Position numbers and translations under genes: made by a program | Source of the DNA: Luteibacter aegosomatissinici | GTDB taxonomy: Bacteria; Pseudomonadota; Gammaproteobacteria; Xanthomonadales; Rhodanobacteraceae | Direction of reading: 5' to 3' | DNA: 64,000 nucleotides | NCBI RefSeq assembly: GCF_023078495.1 | Contig: NZ_CP095742.1 | Span: forward strand, 3,162,001-3,226,000 | The notes under the pieces: generated by a model | The model's input: only the letters and a program-made list of their open reading frames with translations | The model's database searches: none | What the model was told of the DNA's origin: nothing | Shown: piece after piece, positions 19,077 through 28,762 of the stretch | How the letters are laid out: each line of letters opens with the position of its first letter | Position numbering within the stretch: the stretch's first letter is position 1

Positions 19077-20675
19077 CTACTCGCCCGGGCCCTTCCGGTC
19101 GTTTTCAGCGGCCACCTGTTGGAAGTCGAGGTCGCGCTCGAGGTAATGCAGCAGCTCATCGTGAATGTGCCCTGCCCGGTGCAGGCGCAGCAGCTCCACG
19201 CGCCCGGCAGCGATGGCCGCCAGCACCACGTCGTAGTGGGCCTCGCGGTCATCGGTGATTGAACGCCGCTCTTCGACCACGCGACGCGCGATATCGGCGC
19301 GGTAGGTGTATTGCTCCAACAGGCGCGGATGGATCAGCTTCCCGCTGGCGTCATAGGCGTGCGCCTTGACCGCCTCCAGCTGGGCCGCATCCACGTGCAG
19401 GTACGCCTGCATTTCGTTGAGGTGGTTACCCTCGACATGAATGTTGCGATCGAGGCCCAGCCAGCGAATCACCGGGCCGATGGTGCCACCCTGCACCACC
19501 ACGGTGACCAGGATGGTCGCAAACGCCGCGGCCAGCGTCAGGTCGCGACCGGGCATGTTCTCCGGCAGGGAGAGCGCGATAGCCAGGGTCACCACGCCAC
19601 GCATGCCCGCCCAGCCAAGTAGAAACGTCGATTTGGGCGATGGCGGTGAAGGTTGCTTACCGAACGCGCGGAGTACCGGCACGCGCAGGTAATCGGTGGC
19701 ATAAACCCAGACGAAGCGCGACACGATCACGGCGGCGAGCACGCCCAGGATAGGCACGCTCAACTGGTCCAACGTGTTGCCGATACCACCCAGGCGCTCA
19801 ATGACACCACGCAGGGAGAAGCCGATCAGGATGAAGACCAGGGCCTCCAGGATGAAAATCATCACCGCCCAGAACGAGCCGCCACGAACGCGCGCGATGG
19901 CCGAGAACACCTCGTGCTGGAACCAGCCAAAGATAATGCCGGTAGTGACCACCGCCATGACGCCGGAAACATGGAACGCCTCGCCACCGATATAGGCTGC
20001 CCACGGCGAAAGGCACGACGCGGTGACCGCAAGGAACACATCATCAATGCGGCGCAGGACCAGCACGACAAGCGCACCCACCGCAGCGCCAATGGCAATA
20101 CCGCCAAGGGCCAGCCCCGCGAAGCTCATCAGCGCACCGCTGGCGCTGAATGCCCCTGTCAGCGCCGCGGCAACGGCAAACCGGAACAACACCAGGCCCG
20201 TCGCATCGTTGAGCAGGCTCTCGCCTTCAAGCAGCACCATCAGGCGGCGCGGTAAACGGACCTTGCCCAGCACGGCCTTTGCGGCGACCGCATCGGGCGG
20301 GGAGACCACTGCACCCAGCGCGAAGCACGCCGCCCACGGCAGCGACGGCACGATCCAGTGCACGGTGGCGCCCACCACCAGGGTGGTGAACACCACAGCC
20401 CCCACGGCCAGCCAAAGGATCCCGCCAAGGTAGCGCCGGAAATCGGACCACACCGTGTAGTACGCCCCATCCATCAGCAGCGGCGGCAGGAACACGATAA
20501 GCACCAGCTCCGGGTCAAAGCTGACCGCGGGCACCCCCGGGAGGAAGGCAATGCCGGCGCCGCCGGCCAGCAGCGCGGCAGCCGTGGGCAAGCGCAGCTT
20601 CCGGGCAAGAAGCTCCAGCGCCACGATGGCTACGAGCAGGATGAGGACGAACTCGAAGGTCGTGGTCGATGACAT
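19077..20675 (-). CDS. CPA1-family Na+/H+ antiporter
   Basis: A 532-residue inner-membrane cation/proton antiporter of the CPA1 (NhaP/YjcE) type. About twelve hydrophobic helices are followed by a cytoplasmic tail of roughly 120 residues. Family landmarks are FLPPLLMDGAYYT, SPPDAVAAKAVL, and the ion-binding ND pair in EGESLLNDATGLVLF. The tail (residues 410-532) is charged and helical, as in regulatory tails of this family. It exports Na+ (or K+/Li+) in exchange for protons for pH and salt homeostasis. Start at 20675 is the natural Met (MSSTTTFEFVLILLVAIVALE). Confidence 0.92.
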   Translation of the reverse strand: MSSTTTFEFVLILLVAIVALELLARKLRLPTAAALLAGGAGIAFLPGVPAVSFDPELVLIVFLPPLLMDGAYYTVWSDFRRYLGGILWLAVGAVVFTTLVVGATVHWIVPSLPWAACFALGAVVSPPDAVAAKAVLGKVRLPRRLMVLLEGESLLNDATGLVLFRFAVAAALTGAFSASGALMSFAGLALGGIAIGAAVGALVVLVLRRIDDVFLAVTASCLSPWAAYIGGEAFHVSGVMAVVTTGIIFGWFQHEVFSAIARVRGGSFWAVMIFILEALVFILIGFSLRGVIERLGGIGNTLDQLSVPILGVLAAVIVSRFVWVYATDYLRVPVLRAFGKQPSPPSPKSTFLLGWAGMRGVVTLAIALSLPENMPGRDLTLAAAFATILVTVVVQGGTIGPVIRWLGLDRNIHVEGNHLNEMQAYLHVDAAQLEAVKAHAYDASGKLIHPRLLEQYTYRADIARRVVEERRSITDDREAHYDVVLAAIAAGRVELLRLHRAGHIHDELLHYLERDLDFQQVAAENDRKGPGE

Positions 20676-20726
20676 AGCGGGATTTCAGTAGACGATGCCC
20701 GGAGCATACCGTCATACAATCCCCGC

Positions 20727-21185
20727 ATGATTGAACATACGCCCGATACCCTCGCCGCCGAAGAACAGGCCCTGCAGTTCGATCGTTTCACGCTGGAAAT
20801 GGCGTGGGCGATCGGCGATGCCCTACGCACGGCGGCGCTGGAACGCGGCGCTACCGTAGCTCTCGATATCAGCCTGCGCGACAGGCCACTGTTCCACACG
20901 GCCCTGCCAGGCACCGACATCTCCCACGCCAGCTGGATCCGGCGCAAGCGCAATACCGTCCTGGCACTGGGCACCAGCACGCTGGCCGTAGGCATGAAGC
21001 TGGCCAGGGCCGGCCAGACGCTCGAAGAACGTTATGGCCTGGCACCTGCGGATCATGCCAGTGATGGTGGCGGCTACCCCTTGCGACTACGCGGGCTGGG
21101 GGTTATTGGGGCCATCACGGCATCGGGGTTGCCATCGGTGGACGATCATCAGCTGGTGACGCGGGTGCTCGCGCGGTTCGTTTGA
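20727..21185 (+). CDS. UPF0303 / heme-degrading-domain protein
   Basis: 152 residues of the UPF0303 (YBR137w) family, related to the GlcG/HbpS fold and annotated as heme-degrading-domain proteins. Typical segments are FDRFTLEMAWAIGDALRTAA, ALDISLRDRPLFHTALPGT, and WIRRKRNTVLALGTSTLAVGMKL. The C-terminus shows GLGVIGAITASGLPSVDDHQLV. It is cytoplasmic, with no signal peptide. Reaction unknown; heme binding is a family suggestion. It diverges from the antiporter with 51 bp between the genes. Confidence 0.88.
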   Translation: MIEHTPDTLAAEEQALQFDRFTLEMAWAIGDALRTAALERGATVALDISLRDRPLFHTALPGTDISHASWIRRKRNTVLALGTSTLAVGMKLARAGQTLEERYGLAPADHASDGGGYPLRLRGLGVIGAITASGLPSVDDHQLVTRVLARFV

Positions 21186-21256
21186 GGGACTCGGCTGGCC
21201 AAACAGGGCCCGTTCGTACACGATTTGCGGACACATAGGCGCGCTACGCTTGGACT

Positions 21257-21475
21257 ATGAGCCACCGCGACGACCTTCAGGCCATGCTCGACCGCCTCGA
21301 CACCGAGGTGGCGACCGGGCTGCGTGACAATCCTGACCCGGATGCCTTCTGGCCCACCTTCGCCACTCAGTCGAACATCGTGCTGGAAGCGGCGGATCCG
21401 GACCACTTCGACTGGGTGAGCTCCGAGATATCGGCCATGCTCGCGCGTTACGGCATACCCGTTCCCGAAGCCTGA
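21257..21475 (+). CDS. short hypothetical protein
   Basis: 72 residues, acidic and helical, beginning MSHRDDLQAMLDRLDTEVA and ending ISAMLARYGIPVPEA. No signal peptide or membrane segment. The frame has normal codon use and sits between two co-directional genes, 71 bp after the UPF0303 gene. No strong ribosome site is visible. I do not recognise it; it resembles short helical hypotheticals common in Xanthomonadales. Confidence 0.55.
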   Translation: MSHRDDLQAMLDRLDTEVATGLRDNPDPDAFWPTFATQSNIVLEAADPDHFDWVSSEISAMLARYGIPVPEA

Positions 21476-21550
21476 CCCTGCCGGAAGTCACGATTTACCT
21501 GCCATGGTGCCTTTGCCAGACTCGGGCGATCGTCCCGAGCCCAAAGGCCC

Positions 21551-23542
21551 ATGCCCATGCGACCCACGCGCCCTGCCCTCCACTTCGCCAGGACCGCCTT
21601 GTCGGTCGCCCTTGGCGCCACCGCCCTCGCCATGCTTGCGGCACCCGTTGCTGCCCAGGCCGTGCTTACGCCTGAGCAGAAGGCAGCGATCGCCAAGCGC
21701 AACGATACCGAGCAGAAGCTGGAAGACATCGCCGTCATCGACCGCAAGGTGATGGTGAAGATGCGCGACGGCAAACGGATGGCCGCGGATGTATACCGGC
21801 CGAAGAACGCCACCGGCAAGGTGCCGACAATCTTTGTGCGTACCCCATACAACTTCAATTTCTGGGATGTGAAGCTCGGCGCGCCGCGCGACATGACACG
21901 CCAGCTCGAAGCGGTGAAGCGCGGCTACGCGTACATCGACATGAACGAGCGCGGGCACTATTTCTCCGAGGGCAACTACGAAATCCTCGGTGCACCGCTT
22001 TCCGATGGCGTGGATGCGGTGAACTGGATCACCTCGCAGCCGTGGTCCAACGGCAAGGTCGGCACCACCGGCTGCTCCTCGACCGCGGAATGGCAAATGG
22101 CCGTGGTGGCGCAGAACACCCCGGGCCTGGCCACGTTCAACGTGCAGGGTTTCGGCGCCGGCGTGGGCCGCGTAGGCCCGTACTTCGAGCAGGGCAACTG
22201 GTACCGCGGCGGCGCCGTGCAGATGCTCTTCATCGCCTGGCTCACCAAGGAACAGAACCAGGTACGACCCTCGTTCCCCGCTGGCACCTCGCAGGCCGAC
22301 CTGATCGCCGCGTCCAAACTATTCGATCTCGACTCGCAGCCACCGGAAATCGACTGGGACAAGGCGTTCTGGACGCTGCCCGAGAAGGACATCATGAAGA
22401 AGGCCGGCGGCCCCAAGGGCATCTTCGCCGATGCCATGGATGTGCCCACCGGCGGCAACATGATCGCGCGCACGCCGAACAGCCCGGCCTGGTACAAGGG
22501 CGGCCTGTGGCACGACAACATGAAGATCAACAAGCCAGGCCTGTGGTTCATGAGCTGGTTTGATGTGTCGGTGTCGCCGAACCTGGCCGCCTATAACCAT
22601 GTGCGTGCCACGGCACCGAAGGATGTGGCCGACCAGCAGTACGCCGTGATCTCACCCTCGCTGCATTGCGGTTATTCGCGCGCCACCGAGCACACCATGA
22701 TCGGCGACCTGGACGTGGGTGATGCCCGCTTCGACGTGGATAGCCTGGTCTACGGCTGGTTCGACAAGTGGCTCAAGGGCGTGGATAGCCCGGTGATCGA
22801 TAAGCAGCCCAAGGTGATGTACTACGTGATGGGCGAGAACAAGTGGCACAACACGCAGACCTGGCCGCCGGTCGGCGCCGTGACCCGTGACCTGTACTTC
22901 ACCAGCGGCGGCAAGGCCAACACGCTCTACGGCGATGGCAAGCTTGTCGATGCCGCGGGCGGCACCGACCACCCGGATACTTTCCTCTACGACCCGATGA
23001 ACCCGGTGACCACCTTCGGCGGTGGCGGCTGCTGCCAGGGCAACGCGGTGAAGTTTGGTTCGTTCGATCAGAACACCCAGCTCGCTCGTAACGACATCCT
23101 CGTCTACGACTCCGAGCCGTTCAAGGAAGGTACGGAAGTGTCCGGCCCGATCACGGTCACGCTGTACGTCTCCTCCGACGCGAAGGACACCGACTTCACC
23201 TTCAAGGTGATGGACGTCTACCCGGATGGCCGCGCGTTCAACCTCACCGAAAATATCCAGCGCATGCGCTACCGCGAGGGCTACGACAAGCCCCCGGTGT
23301 GGATGAAGGATGGCGAGGTGTACAAGGTCACGTTCCAGCCCATCGACACCAGCAACTTCTTCTTCCCGGGCCACAAGCTGCGCGTCGCCGTGTCCAGCAG
23401 CAACTTCCCGCGCTTTGACCGCAACCTCAACACGGGCGGCAACAACTACGACGAAACCAAGGGTGTCATCGCGCACAACGCCGTGCACCACGACGCGGAG
23501 CACCCGTCGAAGATCACCTTCACGGTGGTGCCCCGCCAGTAA
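21551..23542 (+). CDS. CocE/NonD (S15-type) hydrolase, exported
   Basis: A 663-residue exported alpha/beta hydrolase of the X-Pro dipeptidyl-peptidase S15/CocE family, acting as acyl ester or amide hydrolase (glutaryl-7-ACA acylase-like). Signal peptide residues 1-35. The hydrolase domain starts at [19 protein letters not shown]. The nucleophile serine is in [12 protein letters not shown], the acid is probably in [12 protein letters not shown], and the histidine in [10 protein letters not shown]-terminal jelly roll ([37 protein letters not shown]) is typical. Length matches the family. Substrate unknown. It converges with the LytTR regulator. Confidence 0.9.
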   Translation: MPMRPTRPALHFARTALSVALGATALAMLAAPVAAQAVLTPEQKAAIAKRNDTEQKLEDIAVIDRKVMVKMRDGKRMAADVYRPKNATGKVPTIFVRTPYNFNFWDVKLGAPRDMTRQLEAVKRGYAYIDMNERGHYFSEGNYEILGAPLSDGVDAVNWITSQPWSNGKVGTTGCSSTAEWQMAVVAQNTPGLATFNVQGFGAGVGRVGPYFEQGNWYRGGAVQMLFIAWLTKEQNQVRPSFPAGTSQADLIAASKLFDLDSQPPEIDWDKAFWTLPEKDIMKKAGGPKGIFADAMDVPTGGNMIARTPNSPAWYKGGLWHDNMKINKPGLWFMSWFDVSVSPNLAAYNHVRATAPKDVADQQYAVISPSLHCGYSRATEHTMIGDLDVGDARFDVDSLVYGWFDKWLKGVDSPVIDKQPKVMYYVMGENKWHNTQTWPPVGAVTRDLYFTSGGKANTLYGDGKLVDAAGGTDHPDTFLYDPMNPVTTFGGGGCCQGNAVKFGSFDQNTQLARNDILVYDSEPFKEGTEVSGPITVTLYVSSDAKDTDFTFKVMDVYPDGRAFNLTENIQRMRYREGYDKPPVWMKDGEVYKVTFQPIDTSNFFFPGHKLRVAVSSSNFPRFDRNLNTGGNNYDETKGVIAHNAVHHDAEHPSKITFTVVPRQ

Positions 23543-23694
23543 CCCTTGACGTTGGCCGGCCCCGGGGCAGCCCCCTGGGCCGGTACAGCCACGCAGGCCG
23601 AGCTGGCCGTCGCCACGACAAAGCCACCGTTCAGCGGATGCAGGTAGCCAAACAGGCTACTGAAGCAGTAAAGAATCGCAAGCAACAGACTCAT
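23446..23694 (-). CDS. possible small membrane protein overlapping the hydrolase 3' end
   Basis: ATG at 23694 has an AAGGAG ribosome site 7 bases upstream and lies 15 bp after the stop of the LytTR regulator, as a downstream operon gene would. The product would be 82 residues, with a hydrophobic start ([19 protein letters not shown]). The last third overlaps the convergent hydrolase gene by 97 bp and may be shadow sequence. Only the ribosome site, position and hydrophobic start support it. Confidence 0.3.
   Translation of the reverse strand: MSLLLAILYCFSSLFGYLHPLNGGFVVATASSACVAVPAQGAAPGPANVKGYWRGTTVKVIFDGCSASWCTALCAMTPLVSS
23556..23583. terminator. GC-rich hairpin after CocE/NonD gene
   Basis: CCGGCCC and GGGCCGG frame an inner GGGG-CAG-CCCC stem, 13 bp after the hydrolase stop. 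It lacks a T run, so it is a weak or 3'-end-protecting hairpin rather than a certain terminator. Confidence 0.45.
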
Positions 23695-23708
23695 GACAGG
23701 CTCCTTCG

Positions 23709-24476
23709 TCACATGGCGCGGAAGATGGCCATGAACGGCTGGCTCACCGTGAGGGTTTCAGGGCGCCCGCGCAGGTGCAGGCAACCACGGCCACCGTCAT
23801 CACGCTCCACCGAGGCGACCTGGCGGAGATTGACGATGGTGGAGCGGTGGATCTGCCGGAACGTGCGCGGATCCAGGTGTTCAAGCAACTCGCGAATGGG
23901 CTTGCTCAGCAGCGCATCGCCATCGGCGGTGGCCACGAGCGTGTACTTGTTGTCCGCACGGAAATAGATCACGTCTTCGACCATGATCAGCCGCGTCGCC
24001 CGGCCGGTGCTGGCCGTGATCCACGTGAGCGGCACATCCGGCGTGGCATCGAACTGATCGCGCATATCCTTGGCCAGGCGCCCTGCCCGGCTGGCGTGTT
24101 TCTCGGCATCGGCCAGGCGGCTACGCAGGCGTTCCACGGTCTGCGCCAGCCGCTCCGCACTTACCGGCTTCAGCAGGTAATCCACCGCGCCGCGCTCGAA
24201 CGCATCCACGGCGTACTGGTCGTACGCTGTAATAAACACGACCAGCGTGCGCGGGCTGGCATCGGCCGCCGCTGCCGCCACTTCCATGCCGGTGAGGCCC
24301 GGCATGCGTATATCGAGGAAGGCGATGTCAGGCTGGTGCTCGACCACCGCATCCAGGGCCTCACCGCCATCCTCCGCCACCGCCGCCACCTGCAAGTCCG
24401 GCCATGCCTTGGCCAGCTCCCGCTGCAGTGCTGCGGAAAGCAGCTTTTCATCTTCGGCGATGATGCACTTAGGCAT
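23709..24476 (-). CDS. LytTR-family response regulator
   Basis: A 255-residue two-component response regulator. The receiver domain (1-120) starts MPKCIIAEDEKLLSAALQREL and has the phospho-acceptor aspartate in IAFLDIRMPG. A LytTR DNA-binding domain follows (DVIYFRADNKYTLVATADG, FRQIHRSTIVNL). The start at 24476 is the first Met of the receiver; the longer frame is an artefact. It overlaps the upstream kinase gene by 8 bp, which implies translational coupling. Together they resemble the AlgR/FimS or LytSR type of pair. Targets are unknown. The proximity to the exported hydrolase is not evidence of control. Confidence 0.92.
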   Translation of the reverse strand: MPKCIIAEDEKLLSAALQRELAKAWPDLQVAAVAEDGGEALDAVVEHQPDIAFLDIRMPGLTGMEVAAAAADASPRTLVVFITAYDQYAVDAFERGAVDYLLKPVSAERLAQTVERLRSRLADAEKHASRAGRLAKDMRDQFDATPDVPLTWITASTGRATRLIMVEDVIYFRADNKYTLVATADGDALLSKPIRELLEHLDPRTFRQIHRSTIVNLRQVASVERDDGGRGCLHLRGRPETLTVSQPFMAIFRAM

Positions 24477-25716
24477 GCGCCGGCTCCGTGATCGGCAGCG
24501 TGATCGTGGCAGCCACGCCGCTCGGGAAATTGTTTCCGATCGTAAAGGTCGCCGCATTGCCATAGGTAAGGCGCAGGCGCTCACGCAGGTTCTTCAGGCC
24601 AATTCCGGTCCCGGTGCTGTCGGTACGCAGGCCCAGGCCGTCGTCGGCCACGGTGAGTGACAGGCCGGTGGCATCGCATGCAGCACGGATCCACACCCCA
24701 CCACCACCGGGCTTCGGCTCGAGGCCATGCTTGATGGCGTTCTCCACCAGGGTCTGAAGCATCATCGACGGCATGGCGTAGGCCTGGCATACGACGGGCA
24801 CATCCACGTTCACGACCAGCCGCTCACCCATGCGCAGGCGCATGATCTCAAGCCACGCGATGCTGCGCTCGAGTTCCTGGCCCACGGTGGAAAGCGAACC
24901 GTCGGTGCGCGGCAATGAGCGGCGCAGGTAATCGATCAGGTGGCCCAGCATCTTGTCGGCGCGCGCGGGGTCGGTACGCACGAGTTCCTGGGCGCTTGCC
25001 AGCGTGTTGTAGAGGAAGTGCGGCTCCACCTGCGCCTGCAACAGCGAGAGTTGCGCGGCGGTGAGCTCCTTTTCCATGGCGGTTTGCCGTGTGTCGGCAC
25101 GCTCACGGTTGCGGCGCTCGGTGATCCGTTGGGTCAGCGCACGTACCAGCGTCTCGGCCTGTTCGAGTGACACACCGCCGTCAGGATTGAACCAGTCGCT
25201 CCACGCCCCGCTATCCGGCTCGCAGACAAAGAGCACCGTGCAGGCCCCTTCGCCTGGCACCACCGAGGCACTGATCCGCGTGTTGCGCTCAAACGGATCC
25301 CTTGGGCGGCGTTTGCGCAGCGGCACCGGCTGGGCCTGCGGTTCGACGATCGAATGGCGAATGATGCCGCGCACCTGCAAACCACCACGTGCCGCGGTCA
25401 CATCCTGGATATCCGGCAATGCGCGCACCACTTGCTCGACCAGATCGAGCGTTTCATCGGCACCATAGGGGACTTCGACGCGACGGCGCTGGCGGTTGGC
25501 CACGGTCTCCGGATCGATGCGGCCGGCAATGGTACGCACGCGGTAGAGATGGCTTACGCCCCGCCCCAACGCCAGCAACAGGCCTGCGAACCAGATGAGT
25601 GTGAAGATGGTTGGGAAATCCCGGCTGACATCCATGGCCTGCCAGCACACCAGCATGACGCACAGCGCAGCGATCCATGCGGCGATCAGGCGGGCGAGGA
25701 AACGAATGCTGGCCAT
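24469..25716 (-). CDS. LytS/YpdA-type sensor histidine kinase
   Basis: A 415-residue inner-membrane sensor kinase. The start ATG at 25716 has GGGAG nine bases upstream; the earlier in-frame Met lacks a ribosome site. Two transmembrane helices lie in the first 70 residues (LIAAWIAALCVMLVCW and FTLIWFAGLLLALG). A poorly conserved cytoplasmic region follows. Then comes the His_kinase module with the phospho-acceptor in QVEPHFLYNTLAS, and an ATPase domain with LVENAIKHGLEPK and GTGIGLKNLRERL. It is translationally coupled to the LytTR regulator. Signal unknown; there is no large periplasmic sensor, so it may sense a membrane or cytoplasmic cue. Confidence 0.9.
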   Translation of the reverse strand: MASIRFLARLIAAWIAALCVMLVCWQAMDVSRDFPTIFTLIWFAGLLLALGRGVSHLYRVRTIAGRIDPETVANRQRRRVEVPYGADETLDLVEQVVRALPDIQDVTAARGGLQVRGIIRHSIVEPQAQPVPLRKRRPRDPFERNTRISASVVPGEGACTVLFVCEPDSGAWSDWFNPDGGVSLEQAETLVRALTQRITERRNRERADTRQTAMEKELTAAQLSLLQAQVEPHFLYNTLASAQELVRTDPARADKMLGHLIDYLRRSLPRTDGSLSTVGQELERSIAWLEIMRLRMGERLVVNVDVPVVCQAYAMPSMMLQTLVENAIKHGLEPKPGGGGVWIRAACDATGLSLTVADDGLGLRTDSTGTGIGLKNLRERLRLTYGNAATFTIGNNFPSGVAATITLPITEPAHA

Positions 25717-25931
25717 GCGTGGCACTCCCTTGAAGATGGCGGCGAGCATACGACGGCGCATCCAGCGCAGGGGGCCCAGCCCGACGAAACGCCATGAGAG
25801 CCGACGAAACCGGCGCCCGGGCCCGGCCCAGGGGTGGCGCGGCGCAGCATGACGCAGGTCGGCGCATGGTCCATGCTCGGGAAACGGCTCGAAGCGGTGG
25901 GGACCGCGAGCCTCGACCAAGGGGTTAATGC

Positions 25932-26264
25932 ATGGCTTTGTTGCTCATCGTTTTCGCTGTCGTCGTTCTTGCCATCTATCTCGGCATCCAGCTCCTGCCG
26001 AAGAACCATCCTTCCAACTGGCTACTGGGCATCGTGGGTGGTGCCTGCCTCGTCCTGGCCTGGTATGCCATTTTCCGGCCAATGCTCATCGCCTCCGGTG
26101 GCGATCCGTCGCTTGCCACGCTGGGCCTCACGTCCGCCGGCATCGTCTCATGCACACTCGGCATCGTTTGCCTGGGCGTATGCGTCTGGCGCGACCCGGC
26201 GCGCTTCTGGATGCTCTCCATCGTGTTCATTGGCGTGATCGGCGCCACGCAGGTCACGGCTTGA
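25932..26264 (+). CDS. small multi-pass membrane protein
   Basis: 110 residues that are almost entirely hydrophobic, with three or four transmembrane helices (MALLLIVFAVVVLAIYLGIQ, LGIVGGACLVLAWYAIF, LGLTSAGIVSCTLGIVCLG, MLSIVFIGVIGATQV). AAGGGG precedes the ATG. It diverges from the sensor kinase across 215 bp. No family is recognised. It could be a structural envelope protein, but nothing in the sequence shows a transport or catalytic role. Confidence 0.7.
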   Translation: MALLLIVFAVVVLAIYLGIQLLPKNHPSNWLLGIVGGACLVLAWYAIFRPMLIASGGDPSLATLGLTSAGIVSCTLGIVCLGVCVWRDPARFWMLSIVFIGVIGATQVTA

Positions 26265-26280
26265 TGCGAAAGCCGCCGGC

Positions 26281-27225
26281 TCAGGCGCCGGCGGCTGCTA
26301 ACAGGTGGCGGTAGTCGCGCGCGGATAGCACGGCCTGCCCATCGCGAATTTCAAGCACGCCCTGGGCACCGAACGGCAGGGTCCACTTGTCGGGACCGTG
26401 GCCAAACGCGAGCCCACGCAACATCGGCAGGCCGCACGCCTGGCCAAAGCGCTCCAGCGCGTGGTCGATATCGTAGCCGTTGTCGTACTCACTAACGCGC
26501 TGCCCACCCAGGCCGCCCAGCAGGATGGCTCGCTGATGCTTCAGCACACCACCCAGCAGCAGCTCGTAGAGCATGCGCTCGATACGGTAGGCCTGCTCGC
26601 CGGTTTCCTCGATGTACAGGATCCCGCCTTCGACGACCGGCATGTACGGCGTGCCCACCAGGCTACACAAGGCGGACAGGTTCCCGCCCCATAAAGTGCC
26701 TTCAAGACGCAGCGGCGGCGCCTCCTCGCAGCACGACCAGCCAACATCCATGGCAGGCCCTTCGAGCGCCCGCCAGAACTCACGCCAGGTCGTCTCGCGC
26801 AGGTAGCCCCCACCAAAGTCCTGGACCAGCATGGGGCCGTGCAGGCTGCCCACCCCGCAGCGGGCCAACATGGCGCACTGGATCACCGTGAAATCGCCGT
26901 GGCCCACGAGCACGCACTGCCCGTCCGCGAACCGGGCCTTCAGGCCGTCGTAATCGAGGCGATCCAGGAGCGCGATCGCGCCGTAGCCCCCGCAGATCGC
27001 CATGGCGACATCGGGAAGGGGATGATCGGGATCGGCCAGCCGGTTGATGTCATCGGCCCGCTCGGCATCGCTGCCGGCAAAACGCAGGGCCACGCGATCG
27101 ACCACGTTCCCGCCGAGCACGGTGTGCCCCGCGGCTTGCAATCGTTCGATGGCGCGCTGGCAAGCGGCACGGTCCTCGGCGTAACCGGACGGAGCTATAA
27201 GGCGGATATCAAGTCGTTTCGGCAT
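26281..27225 (-). CDS. LD-carboxypeptidase (S66) homologue lacking the nucleophile serine
   Basis: A 314-residue member of peptidase family S66, whose LdcA enzymes remove D-Ala from tetrapeptides during murein recycling. The fold is recognisable throughout: IRLIAPSGYA, AICGGYGAIALLDRLD, LHGPMLVQDFG, TLWGGNLSALCSLVGTPY, ILYIEETGEQAYRIERML and LRGLAFGHGPDKWTLPFG. The catalytic Glu and His positions are present. However, the nucleophile motif, GHSDFT or GYSDIT in known enzymes, reads GHGDFT: Gly110 (codon 26896-26898, GGC) replaces the serine. One base change would explain it. Start at 27225 matches family N-termini; the longer frame from 27324 is less likely. The protein may be inactive, or a binding protein. 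Confidence 0.88.
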   Translation of the reverse strand: MPKRLDIRLIAPSGYAEDRAACQRAIERLQAAGHTVLGGNVVDRVALRFAGSDAERADDINRLADPDHPLPDVAMAICGGYGAIALLDRLDYDGLKARFADGQCVLVGHGDFTVIQCAMLARCGVGSLHGPMLVQDFGGGYLRETTWREFWRALEGPAMDVGWSCCEEAPPLRLEGTLWGGNLSALCSLVGTPYMPVVEGGILYIEETGEQAYRIERMLYELLLGGVLKHQRAILLGGLGGQRVSEYDNGYDIDHALERFGQACGLPMLRGLAFGHGPDKWTLPFGAQGVLEIRDGQAVLSARDYRHLLAAAGA

Positions 27226-27376
27226 GTGATGCAAGCTTGGACTTGCATTACCAATACCGCTACGCCCGGAGAAAGGCAACCGTAAGTTGGCTGCACCGCG
27301 ATTCACGGCCACACCGCCCGTCACCGGCCGCGGCCCAGGCCAGTGGCAGACGAGGCACCAGCACGCTTGGGCAAAG

Positions 27377-27404
27377 AAAAACGCGCCGCTCGCGCGGCGC
27401 GTGA
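27377..27404 (-). terminator. strong intrinsic terminator of the AraC-type gene
   Basis: On the minus strand ACGCGCCGC-GCGA-GCGGCGCGT forms a perfect 9 bp stem followed by TTTTTCTTT. It lies 150 bp past the AraC gene stop and is the natural end of that transcript. Confidence 0.8.
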
Positions 27405-27555
27405 AAATGAGGAAACCACCTGACGATTCACCGTTACACCCCTGACCAACGTGCCCATCCCGGCACTCGGCATTTATTAGAGGTGGAACACGTGCGGTTA
27501 GCTGTTCAATTGTGGCACGACGCTACGCTGAAACGGCATGGACGCCCTGCCGGCC

Positions 27556-28530
27556 TCAGATGTCGTCGACCTCCTCCATGGCCAGGTCGTCCGGCACGCT
27601 CCGCGTCAAGGTCTCGCGCGGTTGCTCACCGAACACGCTGCGATATTTCTCAGCAAAACGCGACAGATCCCACATGCCACAGCTGAGCGCGACCGACTTG
27701 ACCGAGCGGCGCCCCGCCTCCGCGGTAACGAGACTGCGGTGGGCCGTGCACAGGCGCAACATGGCAAGGTACCGGTTGGGCGGAATACCCAGCAGGTCAT
27801 CGAACGCGTAACGCAGGCCACGCTCGCTGGCCCCTGCCGCCTGGCAGAGTTCCTGCGAGTAGATATCGCGGCGAAGGTTGGCACGCATGAAGCGTTCGGC
27901 GCGGCGCATCACCTGGTAGTGGGCCCGACGGCCACGGGAGGCGACCGGCCGGTCCTCCGATGAGGAAGACAGCGCGACGCGGATATGCTCGTCGAGCAGA
28001 TCCTCGACTGGTGCGAAGCCGTCGTCCTCGCCGTCGCGCACGCGATCGCGGATCTGGCGCCAGGCCCTCTTGAGCGGCTCGGAGTTCACCGCGAACAGGC
28101 GGAGACGCTGTGCCGCCATGTCGACATCGGCGTGATCCGACGCCATGAATCGCGAGCGGAAGCGCGCATAAGGTGCGACGACCAGCGTAAAGCGCGTACC
28201 CCGTTCAAACATGAAATCGGTGGGCGTGCCACGCAACAGCGTCACCGCCATTTCCGATTCAACGCCCACTCCCTGGCACCAGCTGCGCTCACCCGCTTCG
28301 TGCATGTAAATGAGCATGCAGGAGTCATCGGGCACCGTGAGTGAGCCACGAACATCGAAATCCAGGTGGGCGGTGAAATACGAAACACCGTCATGGGTTC
28401 GCGACGCGACCGCAGCGCGCGGTCGCGCGGGGCTTAGCGTCAAGAGATCAACCTCGCATACGCCCATGGCTGCGCCTAGCGTGACGAGATCAAAGTCCTC
28501 GAGTCCTTGTACGTCGATCGGCCGCGTCAT
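27556..28530 (-). CDS. AraC-family transcriptional regulator
   Basis: 324 residues from the ATG at 28530, which has a GGAGGGG ribosome site; the ATG at 28605 is less well placed. The N-terminal half resembles the AraC_binding_2 type sensor (LDFDVRGSLTVPDDSCMLIYM). The C-terminal DNA-binding domain has the two helix-turn-helix units: FMRANLRRDIYSQELCQAAGAS then VKSVALSCGMWDLSRFAEKYRSVFGEQP. Cytoplasmic activator or repressor with unknown effector. It lies downstream of the Hsp70-like gene on the same strand, separated by 232 bp, and is probably transcribed alone. Confidence 0.9.
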   Translation of the reverse strand: MTRPIDVQGLEDFDLVTLGAAMGVCEVDLLTLSPARPRAAVASRTHDGVSYFTAHLDFDVRGSLTVPDDSCMLIYMHEAGERSWCQGVGVESEMAVTLLRGTPTDFMFERGTRFTLVVAPYARFRSRFMASDHADVDMAAQRLRLFAVNSEPLKRAWRQIRDRVRDGEDDGFAPVEDLLDEHIRVALSSSSEDRPVASRGRRAHYQVMRRAERFMRANLRRDIYSQELCQAAGASERGLRYAFDDLLGIPPNRYLAMLRLCTAHRSLVTAEAGRRSVKSVALSCGMWDLSRFAEKYRSVFGEQPRETLTRSVPDDLAMEEVDDI

Positions 28531-28762
28531 GCCTGCCCCTCCGACGTCGCGTGGTTGATGTGAACAGCACCCCTCATGCCGCCGCCATTGGTTGATCCAC
28601 TCCACTGTCCCATACGCACCCCCGCGTTGATCCAGGCAGGCCGGGCGCCTGCACGTTACTCCCTGGGCACCGTGGCTATCCGTCCGAAAGGACAGCCCCC
28701 GGCGCTATAACTAACTGTGTATGCGAGAAAATGCCAGCAGTTTGTGAAAGTGCCGAATTCGC

